A stretch of DNA of 64,000 bases. Source: Paeniglutamicibacter sulfureus (lineage in GTDB: Bacteria > Actinomycetota > Actinomycetes > Actinomycetales > Micrococcaceae). Where the stretch lies: the NCBI RefSeq assembly GCF_030512175.1, contig NZ_JAULBL010000001.1, forward strand, positions 1,402,510 through 1,466,509, written 5' to 3'. Made by a program: the position numbers and the translations under genes. Position 1 is the stretch's first letter, and every line of letters begins with the position of its first letter. Shown one piece after another: positions 48,675-58,074 of the stretch. A model generated the notes under the pieces. It was given only the letters and a program-made list of their open reading frames with translations. It made no database searches and was not told the origin of the DNA.

Positions 48675-50372
48675 ATGGACAAGGTGACTTCATCCACCGG
48701 ATCCTTCGTGCCATCCCAGTCGACAGCTACGGCGCTTCCGCGCCGTCAAGTGCTTCGGTCAACCGGCATTATTGCCGCTGCCGCCACCCTCACAGGTATT
48801 TTTTCCACCGCTCTGCCGGCGCATGGCGCCACTGGCCACTTCCAGCACGGGATTGCCTCGGGCGATCCCTATCCGGAGTCGGTGCTGCTGTGGACGCGGC
48901 TGACCCCGGAGACAGTCGCGACGCCCGGCTCGGGACTCGGCGGCGATGCCCGGATCCGCTGGGAAGTAGCCCCCGATCCGGATTTCAGGCGGGTGGTGGC
49001 AGGCGGATGGGCGCAGACGGGTGCCTGGCGGGACCACACCCTCAAGGTGGTGGCCGCCGGGCTGTCGCCGGGTACGACGTATTGGTATCGGTTCAAGTTC
49101 GGCCAGGAGTATTCCCCGGTGGGCCGGACACGCACTGCTCCGGCGGCCGGTGCGGCCGTGGACCGGTTGCGGATGGGCGTGGTCTCATGCGCCAATTACC
49201 AGGCCGGCCACTTCGCCGCCTACCGGCACCTGGCCGACCGCGGCGACCTGGACCTGGTGCTCCATCTGGGCGATTACGTCTACGAGTACGCACCCGGCGA
49301 GTACCAGGCGCGTGACATCGTTGTTCGTCCCCACGATCCGGCCGTGGAGATGACCACGTTGGAGCATTACCGTCGGCGCCACGCCCAGTACAAGACGGAC
49401 CCTGAATTGCAGGCACTGCATGCCGCCGCGCCGTTCGTGGTGACCTGGGACGACCATGAATTCGCCGACGATGCGTTCTCCTGCGGCGCCGCGAACCACA
49501 CCGAGGGTGCCGAAGGAAGCTGGGCAACGCGTTCGGGGCACGCCAGGCAGGCTTACGCGGAGTGGATGCCGGTTCGCTACGAAACCGACGGGCAGCTATA
49601 CCGCAGGCTGGAGTTCGGGTCGTTGGCGAGCCTATCGATGCTGGACCTGCGCTCTTACCGGAGCAGGCAGGTCGACAGCCAGGCAGAGCCCGCCATCGAC
49701 GATCCCGACCGGACCATGACGGGCACGGAGCAGATTCACTGGCTGCTGGCCGGGCTCGGCAATGACACGCAGCAGTGGAAGCTGGTGGGCAACCCGGTCA
49801 TGATGACCCCGGTTCGGATCCCTTCCACGCTGAACGCGCAGGAGCTGCATGCCTTGGGCGAACTGATGGGGGACGGCAATATCGACGGCGTTCCCTACAA
49901 CGTGGACCAATGGGACGGCTATGTCGCCGACCGGAACCGGGTCCTGGGGCATCTGCGGGACAACGCCGTGACAGACACCGTTTTCCTGACCGGTGACATC
50001 CACTCGGGCTGGGCCTGCGATCTTCCGGCCGACCCGCTGACCTACCCGCTCACCGGCCGTTCCCTCGGCACGGAACTGGTCTGCACGTCGGTCACCAGCG
50101 ACAACATGGACGACATCCTCCGGGTTCCGGAGCGCACCGCCTCCCTGTCCGTCGAATCCGCCATCAGGGCGCTGAACCCGCACATCAAGTACCTGGATTT
50201 TGATTCGCACGGATTCTCGGTACTCGAGGTGACGCCGGCCGAAGTTCGGATGGACTGGTATCGATTGGCAGACCGTACGGACGCCGCGTCGCCGGCGCAG
50301 CGGACGGCGTCCTGGACAGTGGCTGCCGGTACACAGAAAGTCCGCCGCACAGGGGAAGGAATCCTTGGATGA
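48675..50372 (+). CDS. phoD: Alkaline phosphatase D (PhoD), Tat-exported
   Basis: 565 residues. The N-terminus has a twin-arginine signal (LPRRQVLRSTGIIAAAATLT, RR at 23-24) and a probable cleavage after LPAHGA. The PhoD N-terminal domain begins GHFQHGIASGDPYPESVLLW. The metallophosphatase core carries GVVSCAN, LHLGDYVYEY, VVTWDDHEFADD and FLTGDIHSGW, the metal-binding residues of the family, using Ca and Fe in the Bacillus enzyme. It releases phosphate from phosphoesters outside the cell. No Pho box could be recognised by eye upstream. It is convergent with the GH65 fusion gene across a good terminator. Confidence 0.94.
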   Translation: MDKVTSSTGSFVPSQSTATALPRRQVLRSTGIIAAAATLTGIFSTALPAHGATGHFQHGIASGDPYPESVLLWTRLTPETVATPGSGLGGDARIRWEVAPDPDFRRVVAGGWAQTGAWRDHTLKVVAAGLSPGTTYWYRFKFGQEYSPVGRTRTAPAAGAAVDRLRMGVVSCANYQAGHFAAYRHLADRGDLDLVLHLGDYVYEYAPGEYQARDIVVRPHDPAVEMTTLEHYRRRHAQYKTDPELQALHAAAPFVVTWDDHEFADDAFSCGAANHTEGAEGSWATRSGHARQAYAEWMPVRYETDGQLYRRLEFGSLASLSMLDLRSYRSRQVDSQAEPAIDDPDRTMTGTEQIHWLLAGLGNDTQQWKLVGNPVMMTPVRIPSTLNAQELHALGELMGDGNIDGVPYNVDQWDGYVADRNRVLGHLRDNAVTDTVFLTGDIHSGWACDLPADPLTYPLTGRSLGTELVCTSVTSDNMDDILRVPERTASLSVESAIRALNPHIKYLDFDSHGFSVLEVTPAEVRMDWYRLADRTDAASPAQRTASWTVAAGTQKVRRTGEGILG

Positions 50373-50469
50373 GCCCGGCGCGGCCCTCGCGGCAGCAGCG
50401 GAAAGGCAGGGGCCCGGGAATTCCGCGCCCAACGCCCGGCTAGAGCGCGCAACCCCCCCAATCCGCACC

Positions 50470-50522
50470 AAAAAAAGACCGGACGGGGCACCCTTTCATG
50501 GGGGTTCCCCGTCCGTTCTTTC
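50470..50522. terminator. Bidirectional terminator between phoD and the GH65 gene
   Basis: Arms GGACGGGG (50481-50488) and CCCCGTCC (50507-50514), with further pairing inside (ACCC/GGGG). It has an A-run on the left (50470-50476) and TTCTTTC on the right. It serves both convergent genes. Confidence 0.85.
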
Positions 50523-50558
50523 ATGCCGCCATTGGGTCGCGGCCGGATCGCGGGGCCG

Positions 50559-53500
50559 TTATCCGATGATGCTGATCGGCGGTTCGTTCTCCAGCTCCTC
50601 CTCGCGCGTGAGCTTCTTCATGTTGGAGGTCAGCGGGGAGCCGTCCTCGCGCTGCAGCGCAAAGACCGCGTCGATGGACGGCTCGCCCTCGAGCACCGGC
50701 CCCTGGCCGTCCAGGGCGACAGACACCTCCGGATTGCCCGGGGACACCGTGTATTGCACCCCGCGCACCCTGAACGAGGCCTCGTCCGCGCCTTCGCGCA
50801 ACGACGCGGTCAGGGACCGCGCCTCGAGCCGGAAGTGCACGGAGGAGTCGTTGCGGCGCAATGAGAACTCCAGCTCGTCCCACTCCGCGGGCAGCCGCGG
50901 GTCGAAGAGCCACTCCCCGGTGTCGTCGCGCAACCCGGCAAAACCGTAGACCAGTGCCGCCCACACCCCGCCGGTGGAGGCCACGTGCACCCCGTCGGCC
51001 GCATTGCCGTGCAGGTTCAGCAGATCCACGTTCAGCGCGTGCTCGAAGTAGTCGTAGGCCAGGTCCTGATAGCCGACCTCCGCGGCGAGGATCGCCTGCA
51101 CCGTGGCCGAGAGCGTCGAGTCCCCTGTGGTCAGCGGATCGTAGTAGTCGAAGTCGGCACGTTTCTGCTCCGGCGTGAAGTCCGAGGAACGCAGCCACAG
51201 GGCCAGCACCGTGTCCGCCTGCTTGAGCACCTGGAAGCGGTAGATCACCAGCGGGTGGAAGTGCAGCAGCAGCGGGCGGTGCTCCGGGCCGGTGCCCGGC
51301 ACGTCCCATACCTCCCGGTTCAGGAACCCTGCGTCCTGCGGGTGGATCCCCACCTTCTCGGAGAACGGGATGTGCATGGCCAGCGCGGCGTCGGACCAGT
51401 CACGGACTTCCCGCCGACCGATGTCCAGCTCCTCGACGATGCGCGCATGCTCTTCGGGGAATTCCTCCTTCAGGTAGCCCATGAGGTTCACCGCGTAGTT
51501 CAGGTTGAAGCGCGCCATCACGTTGGTGAAGGTGTTGTCGTTGACCACCGCGGTGTACTCGTCCGGACCCGTCACCCCGTGGATGTGGAAGCTGCGCCCG
51601 GTCTTGGTCTCGCGCCAAAACCCCAGCGAATTCCACAGCCTGGCGGTCTCCACCACGATTTCCGCCCCGCCGCCCAGCAGCAGCCCGGTGTCCCCGCTGG
51701 CGCCCACATAGCGGGCCAGGGAATACACCACGTCCGCGTTGATGTGATACTGCGCGGTGCCTGCCGGGTAGTAGGCGCTGGCCTCCTCGCCGTTGATGGT
51801 GCGCCACGGGAAGAGGATGCCGTGTTCGTTCAGCGTCGCCGCGCGGCGCCTGGCCGCGGGGATCATCGACACCCGCGCGCGCAGCGCATTGCGCGCCCAC
51901 TGCGGGTTGGTATAGGTCAGGAACGGCAGCACGTAGATCTCGGTGTCCCAGAAGTAGTGGCCGGAATAGCCGTTGCCCGAGACCCCCTTGGCGGAGATCC
52001 CCAGCCCGTCGGCGCGGGCGGAGGCCTGCGCCAGGGCGTAGAGGTTCCAGCGGATCGAGCGTTGCAGCAGCGGGTGGGAGCGCACCCGCACGTCGGCGTG
52101 CTTCCAGAAATCGGTGAGGAATTCGCGCTGTGCCCAGAACAGCGCGTCGGCTCCGCGCGGGACCAGGTGGTTCAGCGCGCGCACGCAACGGTTGACCATC
52201 TCCTGCGTGTCGTGCCGCCGCGAGGAGTGGAAGGAGGCGAACTTGTCGATGTGCAGGGCCTCGTCCTTCTCCAGGTAGGCCGAGACGGTGTGCTCGACGC
52301 GATCGGGCAGGACGGAGGAGCGCTCGTCGAAGTCGCGGGTGTCCCCGGCGATGCGGGTGACATGCGAGATCGCGGCGGCCACCGACATGTGCGAACCGCG
52401 CACGTAGTAGCTCAGCGCGCAGATCCCGTCCTGTTCGTAGGTGCCCCCCGGCAGCATCGATTCCTCGCCGCTGCCGGCCGACTTGCGCGGGTCGAAGGGC
52501 ACCTCGCCGGCGTCCGACTCGGCGGCGGTGGGCACGGGCCTGGCGCGCGGCTGGCCAATCAGCGCCGACTGCACGAAGACGTGCGCAGGGGCGTCAAGCA
52601 ACCTCACGGTGACCCGGAACAGGGCCAGGTGCCGTTCGGAGAAGGAGACCATGGACCGGGTGCGCACCATCACGCGGTGGCCCTCGGCGGTCCGCCAGAG
52701 GGTGTCGGAAATCAGCGTCCCGTCCTTGAAGTCCAGCCGCAGCTCGTCCTTGAGGATCTCGGTGCGCCCGATCTCCAGTGCCTCGTCGTTGATGTAGACG
52801 CGCACGGTCCGGGCATCGGGTGCCGGGACCATGGTCTGTCCGGCTTCCGCGAGCCCGAAGGCCGATTCGGCGTGGCGGATCTTCCAGGTCTCGTGCAGCC
52901 CGTTGATGAACATCCCGTCGGTGCATTCGCCGATGCCCAGCGAATCGCCGCGCATTCCCAGGAAACCGTTGCCCAGGGAGAAAATCGTCTGCTCCACCGA
53001 GGGGTCGATGGGGCGCGGGTGCACCCGGGTGTAGGACCAGGTGTCCAGTTCCCAGTCGTCGCGTGCCTGCTGGTTGACCAGGTCGTCAAGGTCGGTCACC
53101 ACGATGTCTGCCCCGGCCGCCCGCAGTGCCGCTTCCGGCTGGTCCCGGGCCACTCCCACCACCAGCCCGAAGCCGCCCGAAACCGCCGCCTGGACCCCGG
53201 AGATCGCGTCCTCGATGACGATGCATTCGTTGACCGACCAGCCGAGGTCGCTGGCCGCGGCCAGGAAGGTGTCGGGGGCGGGTTTGCCCGGCAGGTTGCG
53301 CGCGGCGGCCTGGTGGCCACCGATCACCACGCTGAATTCACCGCGCAGCCCGGCGGCCTCCAGGACTTCCTCTGCATTGCGGGAGGAGGAGACGACGGCC
53401 ACCTCGAGCCCTGCCTGCTGGATTTGCCGCAGGTAGGCCAGGGACCCCGGGTAGGGCTCGATCCCCGCTTCGTGCAGGATCGCGCGGAAGACCACATTTT

Positions 53501-53813
53501 TTCGGTTGCCCAGGGCGCACACGCTGTTGGTCCCGGCGGCATCGGTGTCCTGGCCCCACGGCAGTTCGATGCCGCGGTCGGCCAGCACCGCCGCGACGCC
53601 CTCGTACCGGGGCCGCCCGTCGACCAGGGCGAAGTAGTCCGCCTCGGTGTAGGGTCCCTGAACCCCGGCCTCGGCGAAGAAGCCGTCGAAGAGTTGTTGC
53701 CAAGCCTCGCGGTGGACCTCGGCGGTGGGGGTCAGCACACCGTCCAGGTCAAAGAGCACGGCCTTGAAATCCCGGCGCCGATAGGCGGCGCCGGTGGCGA
53801 GGGCTTCACGCAT
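50559..53813 (-). CDS. Fusion of beta-phosphoglucomutase-like HAD with GH65 disaccharide phosphorylase
   Basis: 1084 residues. Part 1 (about 15-250) is a beta-phosphoglucomutase-type HAD: VLFDLDGVLTPTAEVHREAW (D22, D24), VVSSSRNAEEVL and NECIVIEDAISGVQAAV. Part 2 (about 265-1070) is glycoside hydrolase family 65: FWDTEIYVLPFLTYTNPQWA, LFPWRTINGEEASAYYP and the general-acid segment VTGPDEYTAVVNDN (E752). GH65 phosphorylases split trehalose, maltose, kojibiose or nigerose with phosphate to glucose plus beta-glucose-1-phosphate; the HAD part would turn the latter to glucose-6-phosphate. The order HAD-then-GH65 in one chain channels the intermediate. The exact disaccharide is not readable. It is divergent from the transporter genes. 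Confidence 0.93.
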   Translation of the reverse strand: MREALATGAAYRRRDFKAVLFDLDGVLTPTAEVHREAWQQLFDGFFAEAGVQGPYTEADYFALVDGRPRYEGVAAVLADRGIELPWGQDTDAAGTNSVCALGNRKNVVFRAILHEAGIEPYPGSLAYLRQIQQAGLEVAVVSSSRNAEEVLEAAGLRGEFSVVIGGHQAAARNLPGKPAPDTFLAAASDLGWSVNECIVIEDAISGVQAAVSGGFGLVVGVARDQPEAALRAAGADIVVTDLDDLVNQQARDDWELDTWSYTRVHPRPIDPSVEQTIFSLGNGFLGMRGDSLGIGECTDGMFINGLHETWKIRHAESAFGLAEAGQTMVPAPDARTVRVYINDEALEIGRTEILKDELRLDFKDGTLISDTLWRTAEGHRVMVRTRSMVSFSERHLALFRVTVRLLDAPAHVFVQSALIGQPRARPVPTAAESDAGEVPFDPRKSAGSGEESMLPGGTYEQDGICALSYYVRGSHMSVAAAISHVTRIAGDTRDFDERSSVLPDRVEHTVSAYLEKDEALHIDKFASFHSSRRHDTQEMVNRCVRALNHLVPRGADALFWAQREFLTDFWKHADVRVRSHPLLQRSIRWNLYALAQASARADGLGISAKGVSGNGYSGHYFWDTEIYVLPFLTYTNPQWARNALRARVSMIPAARRRAATLNEHGILFPWRTINGEEASAYYPAGTAQYHINADVVYSLARYVGASGDTGLLLGGGAEIVVETARLWNSLGFWRETKTGRSFHIHGVTGPDEYTAVVNDNTFTNVMARFNLNYAVNLMGYLKEEFPEEHARIVEELDIGRREVRDWSDAALAMHIPFSEKVGIHPQDAGFLNREVWDVPGTGPEHRPLLLHFHPLVIYRFQVLKQADTVLALWLRSSDFTPEQKRADFDYYDPLTTGDSTLSATVQAILAAEVGYQDLAYDYFEHALNVDLLNLHGNAADGVHVASTGGVWAALVYGFAGLRDDTGEWLFDPRLPAEWDELEFSLRRNDSSVHFRLEARSLTASLREGADEASFRVRGVQYTVSPGNPEVSVALDGQGPVLEGEPSIDAVFALQREDGSPLTSNMKKLTREEELENEPPISIIG

Positions 53814-54418
53814 GGTGTTGAATTCCCTTCTCTGTCTCGTGGCGGCTTCCGGACCCCGGCGCGTGCTGGGGCGATCGGTTGCGGCGCCGCCACAACGGCT
53901 ATTCCCGCGGCCGCGGATAGGGGGGGCGTATGTGCTCCCCCCGGTTCGCGCCGACGGGCCTTACACGCTCCAGCCTAGTCACCGATCAACTCGCGCGTGA
54001 AGCGCGCGGGACAATAAGACGGTTTCGCACGTGCCTGCGCGACGCCGGGCAAAGATCACCCCCCGCGGCGGAGGCGGCCGCGTTGGCCGTCGTCTGGCGG
54101 GACAAAGAGGAAACAAACCCGATGGTTCGGTATTCGTGCCCAAAACTTCAAGTCAATTCGCAATTGTTACCCAGCTTTTATGGTCCCAACCCTTGAAAAC
54201 CATCTACCGGCTCTACAAGATGAGCAGTAGAAGAGCCTCGAGAACTTCACCATCCAGGGGCGCTTCACCTTCATGGGGGACTTCACGGTGATCCTGCCGG
54301 GGGGACGTCCGTCCCCGCCTGCCGGTGCTGCCGCGGAGGCAGGGGCCGGCGGATCGTACTCTTCCCCCGTCCCAAATGTACCGGGCGGCAACTGCCACCC
54401 GACCGAGCAGGAGGAATG
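53814..54418. promoter_or_regulatory. 605-base divergent control region of the disaccharide locus
   Basis: No established gene. It contains a CAATT-CGC-AATTG palindrome (54154-54166), a TTGAAA hexamer (54193) and a TACAAG (54214) that may mark a promoter toward the binding-protein gene. It also contains three CTTCAC boxes exactly 18 bases apart (54245, 54263, 54281), a perfect GGGGACG-TC-CGTCCCC palindrome (54301-54316) and a stem CCTGCC/GGCAGG (54318-54343). A short in-frame coding candidate at 54273-54419 is listed separately. No regulator gene is adjacent. Confidence 0.5.
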
Positions 54419-54419
54419 A
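54273..54419 (+). CDS. Possible 48-codon upstream reading frame overlapping the binding-protein start
   Basis: ATG at 54273 opens MGDFTVILPGGRPSPPAG, is Ala/Gly/Pro-rich, and ends at a TGA whose last A is the first base of the chosen binding-protein ATG (TGATG). That arrangement would couple the two. In the same frame, the bases before the ATG also read like protein (ENFTIQGRFTF), back to a TAG at about 54226, so this may be a remnant of a longer gene. There is no good ribosome-binding site. A true peptide, a remnant or chance are all possible. Confidence 0.25.
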   Translation: MGDFTVILPGGRPSPPAGAAAEAGAGGSYSSPVPNVPGGNCHPTEQEE

Positions 54420-55756
54420 TGAAAACATTACGACGGGGAAAGGCGTACGCCTCCGTGGCGGCTCTCGGCGTAGCCGCATTGGTTCTCACCAGTTGCGGTG
54501 GCGGCCCGGGAGCCCCGGAAACCAGTCCGGCGAGCACCAGCGGAGCCACTGCCACCGGCAAGTCGGAGGTCACCCTCTACGGCACCATCGCCGATGCGGA
54601 GGCCAAGCTGCTCGAGGAATCCTGGGCCGACTGGTCGAAGGAGAACAACATCACGATCAAGTATGAATCCTCCAAGGAGTTCGAAACGCAGATCGCCGTC
54701 CGCGCCCAGGGCGGCAACGCCCCGGACCTGGCCATCTTCCCCCAGCCGGGGCTGCTGGGCGACCTGGCCACCCGCGGATTCCTCAAGCCCGCTTCCGAAG
54801 GGGTCAAGGCGAATGTCGCCTCCGGTTGGTCCGAGGACTGGGCCAAGTACGGCACCGTCGACGGGACCTTGTATGGGGCGCCGCTCATGGCAAGCGTCAA
54901 GGGCTGGGTCTGGTATTCGCCGGCCGAGTTCAAAGAAAACGGCTGGGAAGTCCCCACCACCTGGCAGGGTTTGCTGGACTTGACCGCGCAGATCGAGCAG
55001 GACAAGGGGGAGGCTCCCTGGTGCGCCGGCTTCGGTTCAGGCGATGCCTCCGGCTGGCCGGGCACCGACTGGGTAGAAGACCTGGTGCTGCGCCAGTCCG
55101 GCAAGGACGTCTACGACCAATGGGTCGCCAACGAGGTCAAGTTCACCGATCCGCAGATCAAGTCGGCACTGGACGAGGTCGGCAAGATCCTTAAGGACCC
55201 GAAGTACGTCAACGCCGGCTACGGCGATATCACCTCCATCAATTCGACCGCCTTCGGCGACGTGGCCGACGTGATGGTCAACGGCGATTGCTCGCTGACC
55301 CACCAGGCGTCGTTCTTCAGTGGCTTCATCACCGATGCGGGCGGAAAAGTCGGACCGGATGCAGATGTGTGGGGCTTCGTCACCCCGTCCATGGACGGGG
55401 CCGGCAACTCGGTCACCGGCGGTGGCGAGATCGTCGGCGCGTTCAACGACGATCCCTCGGTCGTGAAGGTGCAGGAGTACCTCTCCAGCCCCGAATGGGC
55501 CAACTCCCGGGTGAAACTCGGCGGTGTGCTCAGTGCCAACAAGGGCCTGGATCCGGCCAATGCCTCGGATCCGCTGCTTGAGGAAGCGGTGAAGATCCTG
55601 CAGGATCCGGCAACGACGTTCCGCTTTGACGCCTCGGACCTCATGCCCGGCTCCGTGGGTGTCGGCACGTTCTTCAGGGGCATGGTCGACTGGATCAACG
55701 GCTCGGATTCCGAGACGGTGCTCAATCAAATCGAGAACGGCTGGCCCTCGAGCTAG
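54419..55756 (+). CDS. Sugar ABC transporter solute-binding lipoprotein
   Basis: 445 residues. Signal peptide with lipobox (ALVLTSC, C26), a Ser/Thr/Ala-rich linker, then a cluster-B type 1 binding-protein fold: VTLYGTIADAEAKLLEE at the start, GGNAPDLAIFPQPGLLGDL, GTLYGAPLMASVKGWVWYSP and GEIVGAFNDDPSVVKVQEYL. These fit the alpha-glucoside/trehalose/maltose binders (AglE-like). It delivers a disaccharide to the two permeases that follow. Two adjacent ATGs are possible; the second is chosen for its spacing from AGGAGG. It is divergent from the GH65 phosphorylase fusion, which would use the imported sugar. Confidence 0.93.
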   Translation: MKTLRRGKAYASVAALGVAALVLTSCGGGPGAPETSPASTSGATATGKSEVTLYGTIADAEAKLLEESWADWSKENNITIKYESSKEFETQIAVRAQGGNAPDLAIFPQPGLLGDLATRGFLKPASEGVKANVASGWSEDWAKYGTVDGTLYGAPLMASVKGWVWYSPAEFKENGWEVPTTWQGLLDLTAQIEQDKGEAPWCAGFGSGDASGWPGTDWVEDLVLRQSGKDVYDQWVANEVKFTDPQIKSALDEVGKILKDPKYVNAGYGDITSINSTAFGDVADVMVNGDCSLTHQASFFSGFITDAGGKVGPDADVWGFVTPSMDGAGNSVTGGGEIVGAFNDDPSVVKVQEYLSSPEWANSRVKLGGVLSANKGLDPANASDPLLEEAVKILQDPATTFRFDASDLMPGSVGVGTFFRGMVDWINGSDSETVLNQIENGWPSS

Positions 55757-55905
55757 CTGGCACGAGCGCCCGGTCAGGGACGGGTCCGACCCGACCCTGA
55801 CCGGCGCCACCGCCACAAGCGTTTCCGTCCCGCTTCCCTGGCCGGGTTAGCCGCCCGGTGCGGCGGACCCGGCACCGGAACTTTTCCGAAAGGCGCAACC
55901 GGATC

Positions 55906-57039
55906 ATGACAATGTTCCTGTTATGGCTCAGCACCCTGCCCACACTGGCGCAGATCCCCATCGTCATCGGGGTGTTCCTGGCCGTGGTGGTGCTACTGCT
56001 CTTCCTCATCGAGCTGGCGCCGCGACGCGGGCGCAAATACACCATCATCCGCGCAGTTGCCTGCGTCGTGTTCCCGCTGGCGATGGTCGCGATCCTGGAT
56101 TCCTACACCTGGGCCATCATCGCCGCCGGCTTCCTGGGCCTGCTGCTGTTCTGGCTTGACCTTCGATCGCGGCACGGGGCCGGGTACGTCTTCGCACTCG
56201 TGGGGTTCCTCGCCCCAGCACTGATCCTGCTGGCTGCCGGGTTGGTCATTCCGACCATCCAGACCACCATCGCCTCGTTCATGAATTCCCGTGGCACCGA
56301 ATTTGTGGGGCTGGAGAACTTCGCCTGGATCTTTACCCAGCCGTCGGGCGTCCGCACGGTGCTGAACACCGTGCTGTGGGTGTTGATCGCCCCGGTGGTC
56401 TCCACCATCGCCGGACTGGCCTACGCGGTATTCATCGACAAGTCCCGCGGCGAGAAGTTCTTTAAGGTCCTAGTGTTCATGCCGATGGCCATCTCGTTCG
56501 TCGGTGCCTCGATCATCTGGCGCTTTGTTTACACCGATCGGCCCGCCGACGCCGAACAGATCGGGCTGCTGAACCAGCTGATCGTCTGGGCGGGCGGGGA
56601 ACCGGTCCGGTTCCTGCAAAACGAGCCATTCAACACCGTGGCACTGATCGTGGTGCTGATCTGGGTGCAAACCGGCTTCGCCATGGTGCTGCTGTCCGCG
56701 GCGATCAAGGGGGTGCCCGTCGAGCAACTGGAGGCTGCCGAGATCGACGGGGCCAGTGCGTGGCAGCGCTTCGCCAACGTCACGCTGCCAGGCATCCGTT
56801 CCACGCTCGTGGTCGTGCTGACCACGATCTCGATCGCCTCGCTGAAGGTCTTTGACATCGTGCGGACCATGACTGCCGGCGCAAACGACACCTCGGTGAT
56901 CGCGAACGAAATGTACACCCAGTTCCGCAATTTCGAGGCCGGTCGCTCCGCGGCGTTCGCCGTCATCCTCTTCGTGATGGTGTTGCCCATCGTCATCTAC
57001 AACGCCCGGCAGATCAAGATGCAAAGGGAGCTGCGCTGA
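55906..57039 (+). CDS. Sugar ABC transporter permease, first subunit
   Basis: 377 residues, longer than the usual 290-310 because of extra N-terminal spans (LAQIPIVIGVFLAVVVLLLF and TIIRAVACVVFPLAMVAILD). The core MalF-like part has about six spans. The EAA loop that contacts the ATPase is AAEIDGASAWQRFANVTLPG. The extra spans and the overall pattern resemble AglF-type alpha-glucoside permeases. It lies 149 bases after the binding-protein gene; the second permease gene overlaps its stop by one base. Confidence 0.92.
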   Translation: MTMFLLWLSTLPTLAQIPIVIGVFLAVVVLLLFLIELAPRRGRKYTIIRAVACVVFPLAMVAILDSYTWAIIAAGFLGLLLFWLDLRSRHGAGYVFALVGFLAPALILLAAGLVIPTIQTTIASFMNSRGTEFVGLENFAWIFTQPSGVRTVLNTVLWVLIAPVVSTIAGLAYAVFIDKSRGEKFFKVLVFMPMAISFVGASIIWRFVYTDRPADAEQIGLLNQLIVWAGGEPVRFLQNEPFNTVALIVVLIWVQTGFAMVLLSAAIKGVPVEQLEAAEIDGASAWQRFANVTLPGIRSTLVVVLTTISIASLKVFDIVRTMTAGANDTSVIANEMYTQFRNFEAGRSAAFAVILFVMVLPIVIYNARQIKMQRELR

Positions 57040-57992
57040 TGTCCACGCTTGCCAAGGCCACGCCCTTGACCCCCGAACCGGCCAACGGGACTTCCCGGCG
57101 CCTCCGAACCGCCTCCCTGGCCAAGTCCCGGCTGACGAATAAATGGGCCACGCTAGCGGCGCTGGTGATTGCCGCGCTGTGGACCATCCCTACCATCGGC
57201 CTGCTGGTCTCCTCCTTCCGGCCGGCACAGCTGGTGCGCACTACCGGTTGGTGGACGATCTTTGAAAACCCGGGTTTCACCACCCAGAACTACACCGACG
57301 TCCTGCAGGCCGGTAACTCGCAGCTGACCATGGCCGGGTCGTTCATCAACTCCATCGCGATCACCCTGCCGGCCACGGTGATCCCGCTGCTGCTGGCCAC
57401 CATGGCCGCCTATGCGTTTGCCTGGATGCGCTTCCCCGGCAGGGACCTGCTCTTCATCCTGGTTTTCGCGCTGCAGATCGTGCCGATCCAGATGGCGTTG
57501 GTGCCGCTGCTGCGGCTGTTCGCGGCCGGGGAGCTCTTCGGTTACCCGGTCATCGGGGCGTTCGGCCAGGCCGGCTACGCGCAGGTGTGGATCGCGCACA
57601 CGATCTTCGGGCTGCCGCTGGCGATCTTCCTGCTGCACAACTTCATTGCCGAGATCCCCAACGAGATCATCGAGGCGGCCCGGGTGGACGGAGCCAGCCA
57701 CGGGCAGATCTTCTTCCGGATCGTGCTGCCGCTTTGTGCCCCGGCCATCGCCGCGTACTCGATCTTCCAGTTCCTCTGGGTCTGGAACGACCTGCTGGTC
57801 GCGTTGATCTTCGCGGACGGCCCCGTCGCACCGATCACCAAGCTGCTGGCGGAAATCACCGGGACCCGCGGGCAGGATTGGCACCTTCTCACCGCCGGGG
57901 CGTTCCTGGCAATCATCGTGCCGCTGACGGTGTTCTTCGCCCTGCAGCGCTACTTCGTCCGCGGCCTCATGGCGGGATCCGCCAAGGGCTAG
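57039..57992 (+). CDS. Sugar ABC transporter permease, second subunit
   Basis: 317 residues, MalG/AglG-like, with six spans after a basic N-terminal lead (about 1-30). The EAA loop is AARVDGASHGQIFFRIVLPL, followed by IAAYSIFQFLWVWNDLLVAL, a hallmark of the family. Its ATG shares one base with the TGA of the first permease gene (TGATG), so the pair is coupled. No ATP-binding subunit follows. These systems are often energised by a shared MsmK/MalK-type ATPase encoded elsewhere. Confidence 0.94.
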   Translation: MSTLAKATPLTPEPANGTSRRLRTASLAKSRLTNKWATLAALVIAALWTIPTIGLLVSSFRPAQLVRTTGWWTIFENPGFTTQNYTDVLQAGNSQLTMAGSFINSIAITLPATVIPLLLATMAAYAFAWMRFPGRDLLFILVFALQIVPIQMALVPLLRLFAAGELFGYPVIGAFGQAGYAQVWIAHTIFGLPLAIFLLHNFIAEIPNEIIEAARVDGASHGQIFFRIVLPLCAPAIAAYSIFQFLWVWNDLLVALIFADGPVAPITKLLAEITGTRGQDWHLLTAGAFLAIIVPLTVFFALQRYFVRGLMAGSAKG

Positions 57993-58074
57993 GGGGCTGG
58001 TTCGACGGGCCAGCATTGGCCGGCCGCCTCGGCCTCACAGGAAAGCCGACGATTCACTGGCTAGGATAGTGGGC

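Noticed and set aside
48359-49315. A 318-codon plus-strand frame over the repeat region and the start of phoD
   Set aside because: Composition is Arg/Pro/Ala-rich noise and most of it runs out of frame inside phoD.
50985-53978. A 997-codon open frame on the plus strand opposite the GH65 fusion gene
   Set aside because: It mirrors the GH65/HAD fusion codon for codon, has no start signal and no family features.
54167-54391. Minus-strand frame in the sugar-locus control region
   Set aside because: No start signal, no protein features, and it would run against the likely promoter of the binding-protein gene.
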